From the NCBI RefSeq assembly GCF_000422845.1, contig NZ_AUGV01000004.1, positions 124,001-188,000 of the forward strand: a stretch of DNA of 64,000 nucleotides. Direction: 5' to 3'. Below, one piece after another: positions 35,460-44,532 of this stretch. The number at the start of each line of letters is the position of its first letter. Position 1 is the stretch's first letter. The translations under genes were made by a program, and so were the position numbers. The notes under the pieces were generated by a model. That model was not told the origin of the DNA. It was given only the letters and a program-made list of their open reading frames with translations, and ran no database searches. The stretch is from Oceanobacter kriegii DSM 6294 (GTDB lineage Bacteria; Pseudomonadota; Gammaproteobacteria; Pseudomonadales; Oceanobacteraceae).

Positions 35460-37602
35460 AGCGGTCGGACGTTTGCACCAACCATCGCAACAACAGGTTT
35501 TTCAATGCCTCCGCTCTGACGGGCTTGGCCAGATAGTCGTTCATTCCCGCCTGCAAACAATTTTCCCGGTCGCCACGCATGGCATTGGCCGTCATGGCAA
35601 TGATTGGCAAACGGCTGAACTGTTTGTCAGCCCGCAGGCATCGGGTGGCCTCGTAGCCATCCATCACCGGCATATGGCAATCCATAAACACCATGTCGTA
35701 ATCCGGGTGCTGCGCCAGACGCACCAACGCCTCTTTGCCATTGGCGGCAATATCAATGGTCAGACCGTACCGTTTTAGCATGCCCTGAGCGACTTTCTGG
35801 TTCACCAGATTGTCTTCCACCAGCAGCACCCGAGCGTTAAACATCAGCGTTTTTTCAGCTGTCGGTGCCGGAACCTGAAGTGCTTGTGGGTTTAATGCGC
35901 CAATACAGTCATTGATCTGATTCAGCAGCGCAGACTGGTTGAGCGGCTTGGCCACCGTGCTAAAACGCTCGCTGCCCGGCATCGCGCCCTTGTCCAGCCG
36001 CATCCCCGGCGGCAACATCGCCACAACCGATGGTCGTGCATGCTCGTGACCTTCCAAAATCGAATCCAGCCCTTCCAGCGCCTCACACGCTTCGCCGTCC
36101 AATGCCATCAACAGCACCAGCCGCTGATCCTTCGGCGTGTCAGGCAGGGATTCGAGTGAATCCAACAGCTGGTAGTGTACTTGCCAGGTGTCCAACACAC
36201 GGGTCAGATACTCCCGGCTGCACTGTTCCGGCTCGTACACCATGACCGTCAGATTGTTGAAAATACGACTGGCGCAATAAGCACTTTCGTTATTGCGACG
36301 ACTGGACTGCAGCCGGACATCAAACCAGAAGGTAGAGCCTTTGCCGTATTCGCTTTCGACCCCGATGTGGCCGTCCATCAAGCTGACTATTTGCTGCGAG
36401 ATACTCAAACCCAGTCCGGTACCTCCGTGGATTCGGGTGGTACTGGTATCTTCCTGGGAAAAGCGTTCAAACAGCCGATTGAGGTTTTCCGGGCGAATGC
36501 CAATGCCGGTATCCACCACCCGGAATTTCAGCCGTACATTGTTATCGGCTTCTTCTTCCAGCTCACAAAACACCTGAATGGAGCCGCTATCGGTAAACTT
36601 GATGGCGTTGCCAACCAGATTAAACAGCACCTGCTGAATCCTGCCCGGATCACCGATCACCCACTGCTTGAGAATGGGCTGCGCCGGGCACAGCAGCACC
36701 AGCTGTTTTTCGGATACCCGGTGTGCGATGGACTCTGAAAACAACGACAACATGCGAGGCAGGTCGAATTCAATTTCTTCCAGCTCAAGACAGCCGGATT
36801 CAATTTTGGTGAAGTCGAGAATGTCGTTGATGATGGTCATCAGCGAATCGGCACTGTAGCGAATGGCGTGGGCCATTTCCTGTTGGTCAGCGTTGAGCTC
36901 ACTTTCCATCATCAGGTTGATCATGCCCAGTACGCCGTTCATCGGCGTGCGGATTTCATGACTCATGTTGGCCAGAAACTCGCTTTTGGCCCGGTCTGCT
37001 GCCTCGGCCTTTTCCTTGGCGGCTTGCAGCTCTTGCAGCATGGTTTCCATTTGCTGATTGGCTCGCACCAGCTCGGCGGTGCGCTCTTCCACCAGCTCTT
37101 CCAGGTGCTCCTGATACTCCGTCAGTTTGGCTTCGGCGGCCCGTCGCTCGGAAATATCCAGCACAAACGCCACGGCGTATTCTTCGCCATCCAGTTCAAA
37201 ATAGTGGGAACGAATTTCAACCGGAAACTCGTGGCCAGCGGTGTCCCGGTGACGCGATTCAAACAAACTGGAGCCGTTGGACTTCAGCGCCTCCCAAATA
37301 TGGGGCCAGTCCTGCTCGCGGACGTTAGGGTCCCATTCCCACGCTGCCATACCAATCATCTGACTGCGGCTGTAACCCATCCGCGCACAAGCGGCCGCAT
37401 TGACGTTAACGATGCGAGAATCCCGCCGCAGCCAGAACACTTCGTAGCTGGCGACTTCGAGTGAGTATTGATTGAACCGCAGCGAGTTAAAAATGGCCTC
37501 AGCGTCGGCCACTTCCGATTCAATATCTCGCTGAATCCAGGAGGTGACATGACCTTCCCGTATGACATCACTGATCTGTCGGACTGACTGGGCTTCCTTC
37601 AT
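35458..37602 (-). CDS. Soluble PAS hybrid sensor histidine kinase
   Basis: A 714-residue cytoplasmic hybrid kinase. PAS domain at about 40-155 ending LDISERR; coiled region 155-205; HisKA with phospho-acceptor H215 in [10 protein letters not shown]; HATPase with N box [10 protein letters not shown]1 DTGIGI and G2 GGTGLGLS. Residues about 450-570 look like a degenerate receiver domain without the acceptor Asp ([14 protein letters not shown] ... AKPLNQ), and 590-710 is a true receiver with D641 in [12 protein letters not shown] and Lys in AKPV. No HPt domain and no membrane segment. ATG at 37602 with AAGG upstream. Output partner unknown. A 25-base direct repeat marks its 3' end, and an eight-base repeat (GAGAGAAA three times, 37765-37788) lies upstream. 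Confidence 0.9.
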   Translation of the reverse strand: MKEAQSVRQISDVIREGHVTSWIQRDIESEVADAEAIFNSLRFNQYSLEVASYEVFWLRRDSRIVNVNAAACARMGYSRSQMIGMAAWEWDPNVREQDWPHIWEALKSNGSSLFESRHRDTAGHEFPVEIRSHYFELDGEEYAVAFVLDISERRAAEAKLTEYQEHLEELVEERTAELVRANQQMETMLQELQAAKEKAEAADRAKSEFLANMSHEIRTPMNGVLGMINLMMESELNADQQEMAHAIRYSADSLMTIINDILDFTKIESGCLELEEIEFDLPRMLSLFSESIAHRVSEKQLVLLCPAQPILKQWVIGDPGRIQQVLFNLVGNAIKFTDSGSIQVFCELEEEADNNVRLKFRVVDTGIGIRPENLNRLFERFSQEDTSTTRIHGGTGLGLSISQQIVSLMDGHIGVESEYGKGSTFWFDVRLQSSRRNNESAYCASRIFNNLTVMVYEPEQCSREYLTRVLDTWQVHYQLLDSLESLPDTPKDQRLVLLMALDGEACEALEGLDSILEGHEHARPSVVAMLPPGMRLDKGAMPGSERFSTVAKPLNQSALLNQINDCIGALNPQALQVPAPTAEKTLMFNARVLLVEDNLVNQKVAQGMLKRYGLTIDIAANGKEALVRLAQHPDYDMVFMDCHMPVMDGYEATRCLRADKQFSRLPIIAMTANAMRGDRENCLQAGMNDYLAKPVRAEALKNLLLRWLVQTSDR

Positions 37603-37764
37603 CCGCGGCCTTGCTCCGATGGTCGATGGCTGGAATGCGTCTGCATAAAGAGGGCATCGGAATAAACTGAACTAGATGCCCCATATAGACTAGCACCACC
37701 ACCGCCAAGCGCTAACTGGCCGAAGGTATCATCAGGATATTTGGGTCAAATAGAGGCAAACGCC

Positions 37765-37788
37765 GAGAGAAAGAGAGAAAGAGAGAAA
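37765..37788. repeat. Three copies of GAGAGAAA
   Basis: Simple tandem repeat of eight bases, three exact copies, about 160 bases upstream of the hybrid kinase ATG. The 262-base gap 37603-37864 also holds the rhlB terminator; I see nothing else. Confidence 0.7.
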
Positions 37789-37821
37789 TGAAGCGTCGAC
37801 TGGAAATACGAAGTGATGAAC

Positions 37822-37851
37822 AAAAGAAAACGGCGTTCGAATGAACGCCGT
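37822..37851 (-). terminator. Rho-independent terminator after rhlB
   Basis: Nine-base stem ACGGCGTTC/GAACGCCGT, four-base loop, then TTTTCTTTT on the minus strand, 14 bases after the rhlB stop. Confidence 0.85.
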
Positions 37852-37864
37852 CAGAGTTTACAAC

Positions 37865-39316
37865 TCAAGGCTGCTTCAATGGCAGCTTGGTACCGAGGTA
37901 CTTTTCAAGATCCGGCAGCGAGAACGCATCGTCCTCGGATACCAGACTGAATGACTGGCCTTTGGCGCCAGCACGACCGGTACGGCCAATACGGTGAACG
38001 TAGTCTTCCGGGTCTTCCGGCAAGGTGTAGTTGAATACGTGGGAAACGCCATCAACGTGAATACCACGACCGGCAACGTCGGTCGCCACCATGATGGTTA
38101 CCTCGCCATCACGGAAACGCTCCAGTGTTTTCAGACGCTTCTGCTGGGCCACTTCGCCCGACAACAGCACGGCTTTGAAGCCTTTCTTGTTCAGCTTGTC
38201 GCACAGGTTACGGGTATGGTCGCGACGGTTGGCGAAGATGATGCAGCGCTCCGGGTTTTCCTGCTTGAGGAAACGCTCCAGCAAACCAAACTTGTCGGCT
38301 TCAGACACCAGATACAGGTGCTGCTCAACCCGGTCTGTGGTGACCTGCTCAGGCTCGATTTCAACCTTGATCGGCTCACGGGTCCACTGGTCAATCAGGA
38401 TACGAACATCGAAGTTAAAGGTCGCCGAGAACAACAAGGTCTGACGGTGATCCTTCGGCGGCGTTGCACGAACGATGCGGCGCACGTCGGGAATAAAGCC
38501 CATGTCCAGCATACGGTCAGCTTCGTCCAGCACCAGGATTTCAACCTGATCCAGGAACACATCCTGATTGCGCATAAAGTCGATCAAACGGCCCGGTGTC
38601 GCCACCAGAATGTCCACCACTTCGTTACGCAGCACCTTACGCTGAGGCTCGTAATCCATACCACCCACAACGGTGAGGATATTCAAACCAGAGTATTTGC
38701 CAAGGCCGTCTGCGTCCTTACCAATTTGCAGCGCCAGCTCACGGGTTGGTGCAATGATCAGGGCACGAGGCTCACTGGCAAAGCGTTCTTCCGGCTGTAC
38801 GGTCAGCAAACGATTCATAATGGTCAGCAGGAAGGCGGCGGATTTACCGGTACCGGTTTGTGCCTGACCAATGGTGTCACGACCACGAATCGCCGCCGGC
38901 AGACTTTCGGCCTGAATCGGTGTGCAGTATTCAAAGCCCAGATCCTGAATCGCATGCATGATGCAATCCGGCAGGTCGAGGTCATGGAAGCGGGTTTTGC
39001 CTTCGACCGGCTCAACCTTGAAGTCGGCCGCATTCCACGGCGTTTGAGGCTCAACCTGACGGCCAGACTGGCGTGACTTGCCAGCGGATTTCTTACCGGA
39101 CTTTTTACCACGGCCATCGGCCGCATTGTTGCTTTTGCCACTGTGACCCGCTTGTGGCTGGTCACCGCGTGGGTGTTTGCTGGTGTTCTGGGATTTGGCA
39201 GCGGCCTGGCCAGATCGGGAAGACGATTTGGACGGTGCTTTTGCAGCAGGACGGGATGCAGATCCGGCGTTGTTATCCTGGTTGCCCTTCACTGCCTTGA
39301 AAATTTTCTTGAACAA
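37865..39316 (-). CDS. rhlB: DEAD-box RNA helicase RhlB-like
   Basis: A 483-residue DEAD-box helicase. After a basic Ser/Lys-rich extension of about 90 residues, the core reads: Q motif [13 protein letters not shown], Walker [24 protein letters not shown], and the second RecA domain with [22 protein letters not shown] and [10 protein letters not shown]. RhlB unwinds structured RNA and joins the degradosome; the N-terminal basic extension is as in Pseudomonas-type RhlB. The start is TTG at 39316, with GGAG six bases before; translation then begins MFKKIFKAV. Ends in a good terminator. epmC lies upstream on the same strand. Confidence 0.85.
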   Translation of the reverse strand: MFKKIFKAVKGNQDNNAGSASRPAAKAPSKSSSRSGQAAAKSQNTSKHPRGDQPQAGHSGKSNNAADGRGKKSGKKSAGKSRQSGRQVEPQTPWNAADFKVEPVEGKTRFHDLDLPDCIMHAIQDLGFEYCTPIQAESLPAAIRGRDTIGQAQTGTGKSAAFLLTIMNRLLTVQPEERFASEPRALIIAPTRELALQIGKDADGLGKYSGLNILTVVGGMDYEPQRKVLRNEVVDILVATPGRLIDFMRNQDVFLDQVEILVLDEADRMLDMGFIPDVRRIVRATPPKDHRQTLLFSATFNFDVRILIDQWTREPIKVEIEPEQVTTDRVEQHLYLVSEADKFGLLERFLKQENPERCIIFANRRDHTRNLCDKLNKKGFKAVLLSGEVAQQKRLKTLERFRDGEVTIMVATDVAGRGIHVDGVSHVFNYTLPEDPEDYVHRIGRTGRAGAKGQSFSLVSEDDAFSLPDLEKYLGTKLPLKQP

Positions 39317-39328
39317 AAGTGTCTCCAA

Positions 39329-39895
39329 TCAGAGTCTTTCCCGCACAAACAACTGGGCGGAATAACATTCGTGGCGCTGATAATAGTCGAGTAACGCCCG
39401 TTTTAATACTTCTGCCCGCGGGGGCAAACCGTTTTTGAGATACAGATGGGCCTGTTTCCATACATTGTCGGCAAAAAGCTGTCGGCCCCGCTCTACTTCG
39501 TCGGGATCACCGTCGAGATTGTCGGTACTGATGTGGAAACGGCGACCACAAGCTTCCGACAACAACCACTCTACCGCCTGGGGCTTCACCTCAACCTGCT
39601 CAAACTCACGTTGTTGTTCGGCGCTGCGGCCATCCGGCTCGTACCAGTAGCCAAAATCCACCAGCAACCGACGCTGACTGCCGGCAATACACCAGTGGCT
39701 GATTTCATGCAGCGCAGATTCATAAAAACCGTGGGCAAAAATCACCCGGTGATGAACGCACTGGTCGTCAGCAGGCAGATAAATCGGTTCGTCGTCACCG
39801 GCCACCAGACGGGTGGTTTCAGACTCAGCAAACAGGCCATCGAAAATGGCGATCAAATCGGCGGGGTCAAGCTCTGGAGCGGTTCGGGAGGTCAT
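39329..39895 (-). CDS. epmC: Elongation factor P hydroxylase EpmC
   Basis: A 188-residue EpmC/YfcM protein. Metal-site motif HEISHWCIAGSQRR at about residues 62-75, preceded by VIFAHGFYESAL and followed by DFGYWYEPDGRS. It hydroxylates the lysine-modified EF-P after EpmA and EpmB act. Neither EpmA, EpmB nor EF-P itself is in the window, so the substrate is inferred from family. ATG at 39895 with a weak upstream site; rhlB starts 12 bases beyond its stop, so the two may share a transcript. Confidence 0.9.
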   Translation of the reverse strand: MTSRTAPELDPADLIAIFDGLFAESETTRLVAGDDEPIYLPADDQCVHHRVIFAHGFYESALHEISHWCIAGSQRRLLVDFGYWYEPDGRSAEQQREFEQVEVKPQAVEWLLSEACGRRFHISTDNLDGDPDEVERGRQLFADNVWKQAHLYLKNGLPPRAEVLKRALLDYYQRHECYSAQLFVRERL

Positions 39896-40033
39896 CGATG
39901 CCAGCAGTGAGAGGTTATATCAACAAAGGCCGCGGAGTATATCACCAACTTGATCTTTGCTGAGTGATTGGTTTTCTGCAAGCCAATGTGCACAATGCGT
40001 TCCCTTTCAAGTTTTGTCGGATCGCTAAAGTTA

Positions 40034-41419
40034 ATGTCTGCGACGGATTTTTCTCGCCACGAACGTAAAGCCCTGTTGGGGTTAATGCTGCCCATTCTGG
40101 CCACCCAACTGGCCCAGATTGGCATGGGCACCGTCGACACCCTGATGTCCGGTTACGTAAGCACCCGCGACCTTGCCGCCGTGGCCATTGGCACCGCCGT
40201 GTGGATGCCGGTATGGCTGTTTCTGGCAGGCATTCTGGTTGCGTTGTCACCACTGGCCGCCAGCATGAATGCGCGGGCGAATCAAAACGGCAACAACCAG
40301 CAAGCCAATGATCTGTCGAACCTGCTGACGGCAACGTTATTTCTGGGGCTGGTATTAGGTGTACTGTCTGGCGGCCTGCTATGGCTGGCATCCGGCTTTG
40401 TCAGCTGGCTGGTGGACGATCCGGTGACGGCACAGGTGGCACGGGATTACCTGCTGGCAATTGCAGTGGGCTTCCCGGCAGTGGGGATTTTCCTCGCCTA
40501 TCGTTTTTTTGCCGAAGCCCTGAATCAGGCCGCACACGTCACCCGCATCATGCTCACCGGTCTGGTCATGAACATTCCGGTCAACGGCTTGTTTGTGTAT
40601 GGCTGGCTGGGATTCCCGGAGCTGGGCGGTGTTGGCTGCGGCATTGGTAGCAGCATTGTGTTTCTGGGCATGGCCATCGCCATGGCGTTTGATACCCGTA
40701 AACATCGCTTGCCGAAGGGCTTTGCCTTGCTGCAAGGGCTGATGAAACCACACCTGCCACACGTACGCAGCTTGCTGAAAATCGGCGTTCCAATTGGTCT
40801 GGCAATTTTCTTTGAAGTCAGTCTGTTCACTGCGGTGGCGCTGTTTCTCACCGACCTTGGCCCGGTTGTGGTGGCAGGCCATCAGGTGGCACTGAATGTG
40901 TCGTCGCTGACCTTTATGATTCCATTGAGTCTGGGCATGTCGTTGACGGTTCGGGTCGGCCACTTTCTGGGCCGCAACGAACCGCGTTTGGCGAAGCGGG
41001 CAGCCTGGCTAGGCGTACGCCTTAACCTGGCGTGTGCGCTGTTTAATGCTCTGCTGATTGTGCTGTTTGCAGCGCCGATTGCCAGCTTGTATTCCCCCGA
41101 CCACAACGTCGTCGAGCTGGGCGCACAGCTGCTGTTATTTGCCGCGGTATTCCAGCTGTCGGATGCCACACAGGTTGCAGCTGCAGGGGCTTTGCGAGCC
41201 TATCACGACACCTTTGTGGTGATGCTGATTACCTTTATCGCCTACTGGCCGTTAGGGATGGGTAGCGGCTACGTGCTGGCTTTCCAAGGTATTCCGGCTC
41301 TTGGCATTGAAGCTGCCGGAGCACAGGGATTCTGGACGGGGCTGGTGATTGGCCTGACCGGTGCCGCAGTGGTGTTGACCATGCGTTTGCGCAAGGTGAC
41401 CAAGGCTTCGTTGAAGTAA
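40034..41419 (+). CDS. MATE family efflux transporter (NorM-like)
   Basis: A 461-residue MATE transporter with 12 predicted membrane helices and internal two-fold symmetry. N-terminal block LLGLMLPILATQLAQIGMGTVDTLMSGYVSTRDLAAVAIG matches NorM-type proteins; the second half begins PLLKIGVPIGLAIFFEVSLF-like (LLKIGVPIGLAIFF). It exports cationic compounds using Na+ or H+; which is unknown. The ATG at 40034 places the first helix normally; earlier in-frame starts add a basic peptide with no counterpart. Divergent from epmC. Confidence 0.88.
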   Translation: MSATDFSRHERKALLGLMLPILATQLAQIGMGTVDTLMSGYVSTRDLAAVAIGTAVWMPVWLFLAGILVALSPLAASMNARANQNGNNQQANDLSNLLTATLFLGLVLGVLSGGLLWLASGFVSWLVDDPVTAQVARDYLLAIAVGFPAVGIFLAYRFFAEALNQAAHVTRIMLTGLVMNIPVNGLFVYGWLGFPELGGVGCGIGSSIVFLGMAIAMAFDTRKHRLPKGFALLQGLMKPHLPHVRSLLKIGVPIGLAIFFEVSLFTAVALFLTDLGPVVVAGHQVALNVSSLTFMIPLSLGMSLTVRVGHFLGRNEPRLAKRAAWLGVRLNLACALFNALLIVLFAAPIASLYSPDHNVVELGAQLLLFAAVFQLSDATQVAAAGALRAYHDTFVVMLITFIAYWPLGMGSGYVLAFQGIPALGIEAAGAQGFWTGLVIGLTGAAVVLTMRLRKVTKASLK

Positions 41420-41498
41420 GACAACGAGTCCGATTGGGCCGTCAACGCACACAAACAGCACCAGCCCGGCTAACCGGGCCGGCTGATAACCAAACAGG

Positions 41499-42536
41499 TT
41501 ATGGGCAAGGGTTGGAAATGGTGGCGTGAACGTCGTTGATGCGTCCCAGCGTTTCCTCGTCCAGCTGGACGGCGGCAGAGTCGATGTTTTCTTTCAACTG
41601 CGCCATGGTCGTCGCGCCCAGAATGTTACTGGTCACAAACTGCTGCTGGGTCACAAAGGCCATTGCCAGGGTGGCTGGCGTCATACCGGCATCGGCTGCA
41701 ATGTCGACATAAGCTTGGGTCGCTTTACCCGCCAGTTCACTGTTGTAGCGCTGGAAGCGCTCAAACAGCGTCAGGCGGCCTTTGGCGGGTTTCTGACCGT
41801 TGAGGTATTTACCGGTGAGCACGCCAAACGCCAGCGGTGAATACGCCAGCAAGCCACACTGTTCACGGATCGACACTTCAGCCAGCCCCACTTCGTAGCT
41901 GCGGTTCAAAAGATTGTATGGGTTCTGCACCGACACCGGACGCTGGATGCCCATGCGCTCTGCTTCACTGATGAACTTCATGGTGCCCCAGGCGCTCTCG
42001 TTCGACAGTCCGTAGTGGCGAATCTTGCCCTGTTTGATCAGGTCATCCAGCACTTCCAGGGTTTCAGCAATCGGGGTGCCATCCAGCTCTGGCTGATGCG
42101 CATATCCCAACTTGCCAAAGAAATTGGTTGCCCGTTCAGGCCAGTGCAGCTGATACAGGTCGATGTAATCCGTTTGCAAACGCTTGAGGCTGCTTTCAAC
42201 GGCCTGGGTAATGTGCTCACGATTCAGCCGTGAACCACCACGAATATGGCTGCCGCCGTAGGATGGCCCGGCGACTTTGGTGGCCAGCACAATGTCCTTA
42301 CGCTTGCCGGTTTTGGCGAACCAGCTGCCGATGCACTCTTCAGTGCGACCCTGGGTTTCAGGCTTGGGCGGCACCGGGTACATTTCTGCAACATCGAAGA
42401 AGTTGATGCCTTCAGCCACCGCATAGTCCATTTGCTCGTGGGCTTCGGATTCGGTGTTTTGTTCACCCCAGGTCATGGTGCCAAGGCACAGCTTGGTCAC
42501 TTGCAGGTCGGTATTGCCGAGTTGACGCTTTTCCAT
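41499..42536 (-). CDS. tas: Aldo/keto reductase of the Tas type
   Basis: A 345-residue aldo/keto reductase closest in pattern to E. coli Tas. N-terminus MEKRQLGNTDLQVTKLCLGTMTWG; catalytic tetrad: Asp and Tyr in FFDVAEMYPVPP, Lys in VLATKVAG, His in LYQLHWPER. The NADPH-binding AAAD-type end is present (ILGATTMAQLKENI). A soluble NADPH-dependent reductase; physiological substrate unknown. ATG at 42536 has AGGAGA six bases upstream. Convergent with the MATE gene. Confidence 0.9.
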   Translation of the reverse strand: MEKRQLGNTDLQVTKLCLGTMTWGEQNTESEAHEQMDYAVAEGINFFDVAEMYPVPPKPETQGRTEECIGSWFAKTGKRKDIVLATKVAGPSYGGSHIRGGSRLNREHITQAVESSLKRLQTDYIDLYQLHWPERATNFFGKLGYAHQPELDGTPIAETLEVLDDLIKQGKIRHYGLSNESAWGTMKFISEAERMGIQRPVSVQNPYNLLNRSYEVGLAEVSIREQCGLLAYSPLAFGVLTGKYLNGQKPAKGRLTLFERFQRYNSELAGKATQAYVDIAADAGMTPATLAMAFVTQQQFVTSNILGATTMAQLKENIDSAAVQLDEETLGRINDVHATISNPCP

Positions 42537-42643
42537 CGATATCTCCTATTCAAGCTGCCAGTATATCGACTCAGACTAACCGGCTTGGCGCGGGTTTTCG
42601 AACCCAGTGTTCAACAAATTGAACAGCCGTGCGCGGATATCAC

Positions 42644-43615
42644 TCAGTCGCCGTTCTGATCCGGTTCTTCAGACAGCTGGCGTTGACGCTGGTAATCAAA
42701 CCATTCACGCCGATAGCGGTTGGCCTGGGCACGGTCAGGCAAGGTGTTGATCAATTCAAACAGCAGGGCTTTGGCGGCTGCTTCCTGCTCGTCATTGCAT
42801 GGCCGACGCAACAGCCCCAACAGCAGCGTCAGAGCCTGCTCGTACTGTTCATCGCTGGCCAACCCTTCCGCCAACGCCAAACGGGTTTCGGCAGACGGTT
42901 GTTGACGGAAGTTGTATTGCAGCACATCCAGGCTGGCGACATTACGCTCCAGCAGGTGCCAGCGAGAGATAGCATGTTGCATGGCCGGGTCACGCAGGCC
43001 ATGGGCGTCGACAGACTGAAGCGCCTGTTGCAGTTCCGCCTTCAACTGCGGGTATTCTGGCAAGGCATCCATCAGCCGATGGCAAAAGTGAGCCCAGTCT
43101 CGCGCCGTTGCGGTTGGGTATTTCAGCAAGGCACGCAAATGCTCCAGGCCTGTCGACCAGTCGTGTTGTTCGAACGCCTGTTCGGCCTGCTGTTTGAGAC
43201 GTTTTTCCGGGCTGTTGATGTAGGGTTTCAGCAACAAGCGAATATCGCGTTCCGGCAAGGCTTTGGTGAAACGGTTGATTTCGCGGCCGTGCAAATACAA
43301 CAGTACGGTCGGCAAACCACGTACCGCCAGCGCCTCTATCAGGTCGGCGCGCTGTTCGGCATCCACCGTCACCAGAGTCAATTGACCGCGGTATTCCAGC
43401 GCCAGTTTTTGCAGCACCGGTAACAAGGCCCGACAAGGTGAGCACCAGGCCGCCTGAAAGTCGACCAACACCAGCTGATGAGCGGATTGCTGCTTCAGGG
43501 CTGCCATAAATTGATCCGTTGGCATGGCGTCTGAAATCGCCGCATCATTATCCAAGCCGTGCGGGCTGGAAGCAGGTGTAAGAGATAGGTCGGTGTTCGG
43601 GGGCTGGCTGTTCAT
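42644..43615 (-). CDS. Thioredoxin-domain co-chaperone, CnoX/YbbN-like
   Basis: A 323-residue protein: a disordered N-terminal 30 residues, a thioredoxin domain (about 32-145) with active site WCSPC (C58, C61) and cis-Pro in GLPTVLLY, then TPR-like helices to the C-terminus. This is the architecture of CnoX (YbbN), which protects and hands substrates to GroEL. E. coli CnoX lacks one Cys; here both are kept, so redox activity is possible. ATG at 43615 with weak upstream site. Divergent from a second thioredoxin-like gene at 43756. Confidence 0.88.
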   Translation of the reverse strand: MNSQPPNTDLSLTPASSPHGLDNDAAISDAMPTDQFMAALKQQSAHQLVLVDFQAAWCSPCRALLPVLQKLALEYRGQLTLVTVDAEQRADLIEALAVRGLPTVLLYLHGREINRFTKALPERDIRLLLKPYINSPEKRLKQQAEQAFEQHDWSTGLEHLRALLKYPTATARDWAHFCHRLMDALPEYPQLKAELQQALQSVDAHGLRDPAMQHAISRWHLLERNVASLDVLQYNFRQQPSAETRLALAEGLASDEQYEQALTLLLGLLRRPCNDEQEAAAKALLFELINTLPDRAQANRYRREWFDYQRQRQLSEEPDQNGD

Positions 43616-43755
43616 CTGGGGCTGTCGCGTTTTGGAGCAGGCAGGTTACACTGCCAGAAAACGGCTTTCCAGCTACCAGGCCCCATTCCCCGAATGACAC
43701 TCTGGGCTGTGACTTCAATGTAAAAGCGAAAACAAAAAACGAAGGTGTAACAAAG

Positions 43756-44427
43756 GTGCAAACGCAACACGCAAAGGAAGCTCCGCTGGCAAAACACAAA
43801 CACCTGATTTTGGGCCTGGCCGTCGCCTTGTGGTTGATTGGCACCGCCATTGGCTTGTGGTGGTTTCAGTCGCAGAACATCCGCTCCTTCCTCGACCCAA
43901 ACCAGCCGCCGCCTGCCGCCCCGGAAGTGGAACAACAGTTACACGCGCTGGTCGCCAACCACGCTGACGTGGTAAAGCGCACGGCACCAGTCACCCTGCT
44001 GCACTTCTGGAACCCGGATTGTCTCTGCAACCAGGTCAGCCAACGTCACTTTGATGGTCTGCTGGCCAAAACCAGCGCCGAAGAGCTGGAAATTGTGGTT
44101 GTTGCACCCGCTTCGGCATCCGCAGAAACACTGGAGGAATTCCGCCGTTTGAATCCGCCGCGCATCAAGTTGATGCAACTTGAAGCCGACGAGTTCAGGC
44201 CGTCCTCCTCGCCATCGATGGCGCTGATCAGCAACCGCGACGGTGCCGGGAAGCAGTCCGGAATCGACGGTTATGAACTGGGCTATTACGGTGCCTATGG
44301 CTTCGGTGCGCTGTGTACCGTTGCCAGCGATGACTTTTTCCCCAACATCGTCCGCAAGATGACCGCGGGTAGCTATGGTCCGTTTCTGAACGTGGCAGGC
44401 AGCGGCTGTTTCTGTGAGTGGCCGTAA
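43756..44427 (+). CDS. DUF6436 thioredoxin-like membrane-anchored protein
   Basis: A 223-residue protein with an N-terminal membrane anchor (about 16-36, HLILGLAVALWLIGTAIGLW) and a thioredoxin-like domain. Where thioredoxin has CxxC, this has C89-Leu-C91 in FWNPDCLCNQVSQRHF, a CxC arrangement seen in DUF6436 proteins. The anchor and downstream domain suggest periplasmic location. Start is GTG at 43756; there is no ATG in frame before the domain. Near the C-terminus VAGSGCFCEWP adds a second CxC. Role unknown. It is divergent from the CnoX-like gene and its 3' end faces the tgpA repeat. Confidence 0.75.
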   Translation: MQTQHAKEAPLAKHKHLILGLAVALWLIGTAIGLWWFQSQNIRSFLDPNQPPPAAPEVEQQLHALVANHADVVKRTAPVTLLHFWNPDCLCNQVSQRHFDGLLAKTSAEELEIVVVAPASASAETLEEFRRLNPPRIKLMQLEADEFRPSSSPSMALISNRDGAGKQSGIDGYELGYYGAYGFGALCTVASDDFFPNIVRKMTAGSYGPFLNVAGSGCFCEWP

Positions 44428-44462
44428 GGTTTTTTCTGTGAGAGAGCTGCTTTTGAATCTAT

Positions 44463-44532
44463 CTCTCAGCCTGCTCACGAGCTGACTCTCGACCTGCTTA
44501 CTAGCCCAACTCTCGGCCTATTTACGAGCCAG
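44463..44532. repeat. 23-24-base imperfect tandem repeat over the end of tgpA
   Basis: Three units beginning CTCTCRRCCT at 44463, 44486 and 44510 (23, 24 and 23 bases). The tgpA stop codon (44518-44520) lies in the third unit; the other two are in the 90-base gap before the convergent DUF6436 gene. Confidence 0.7.
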
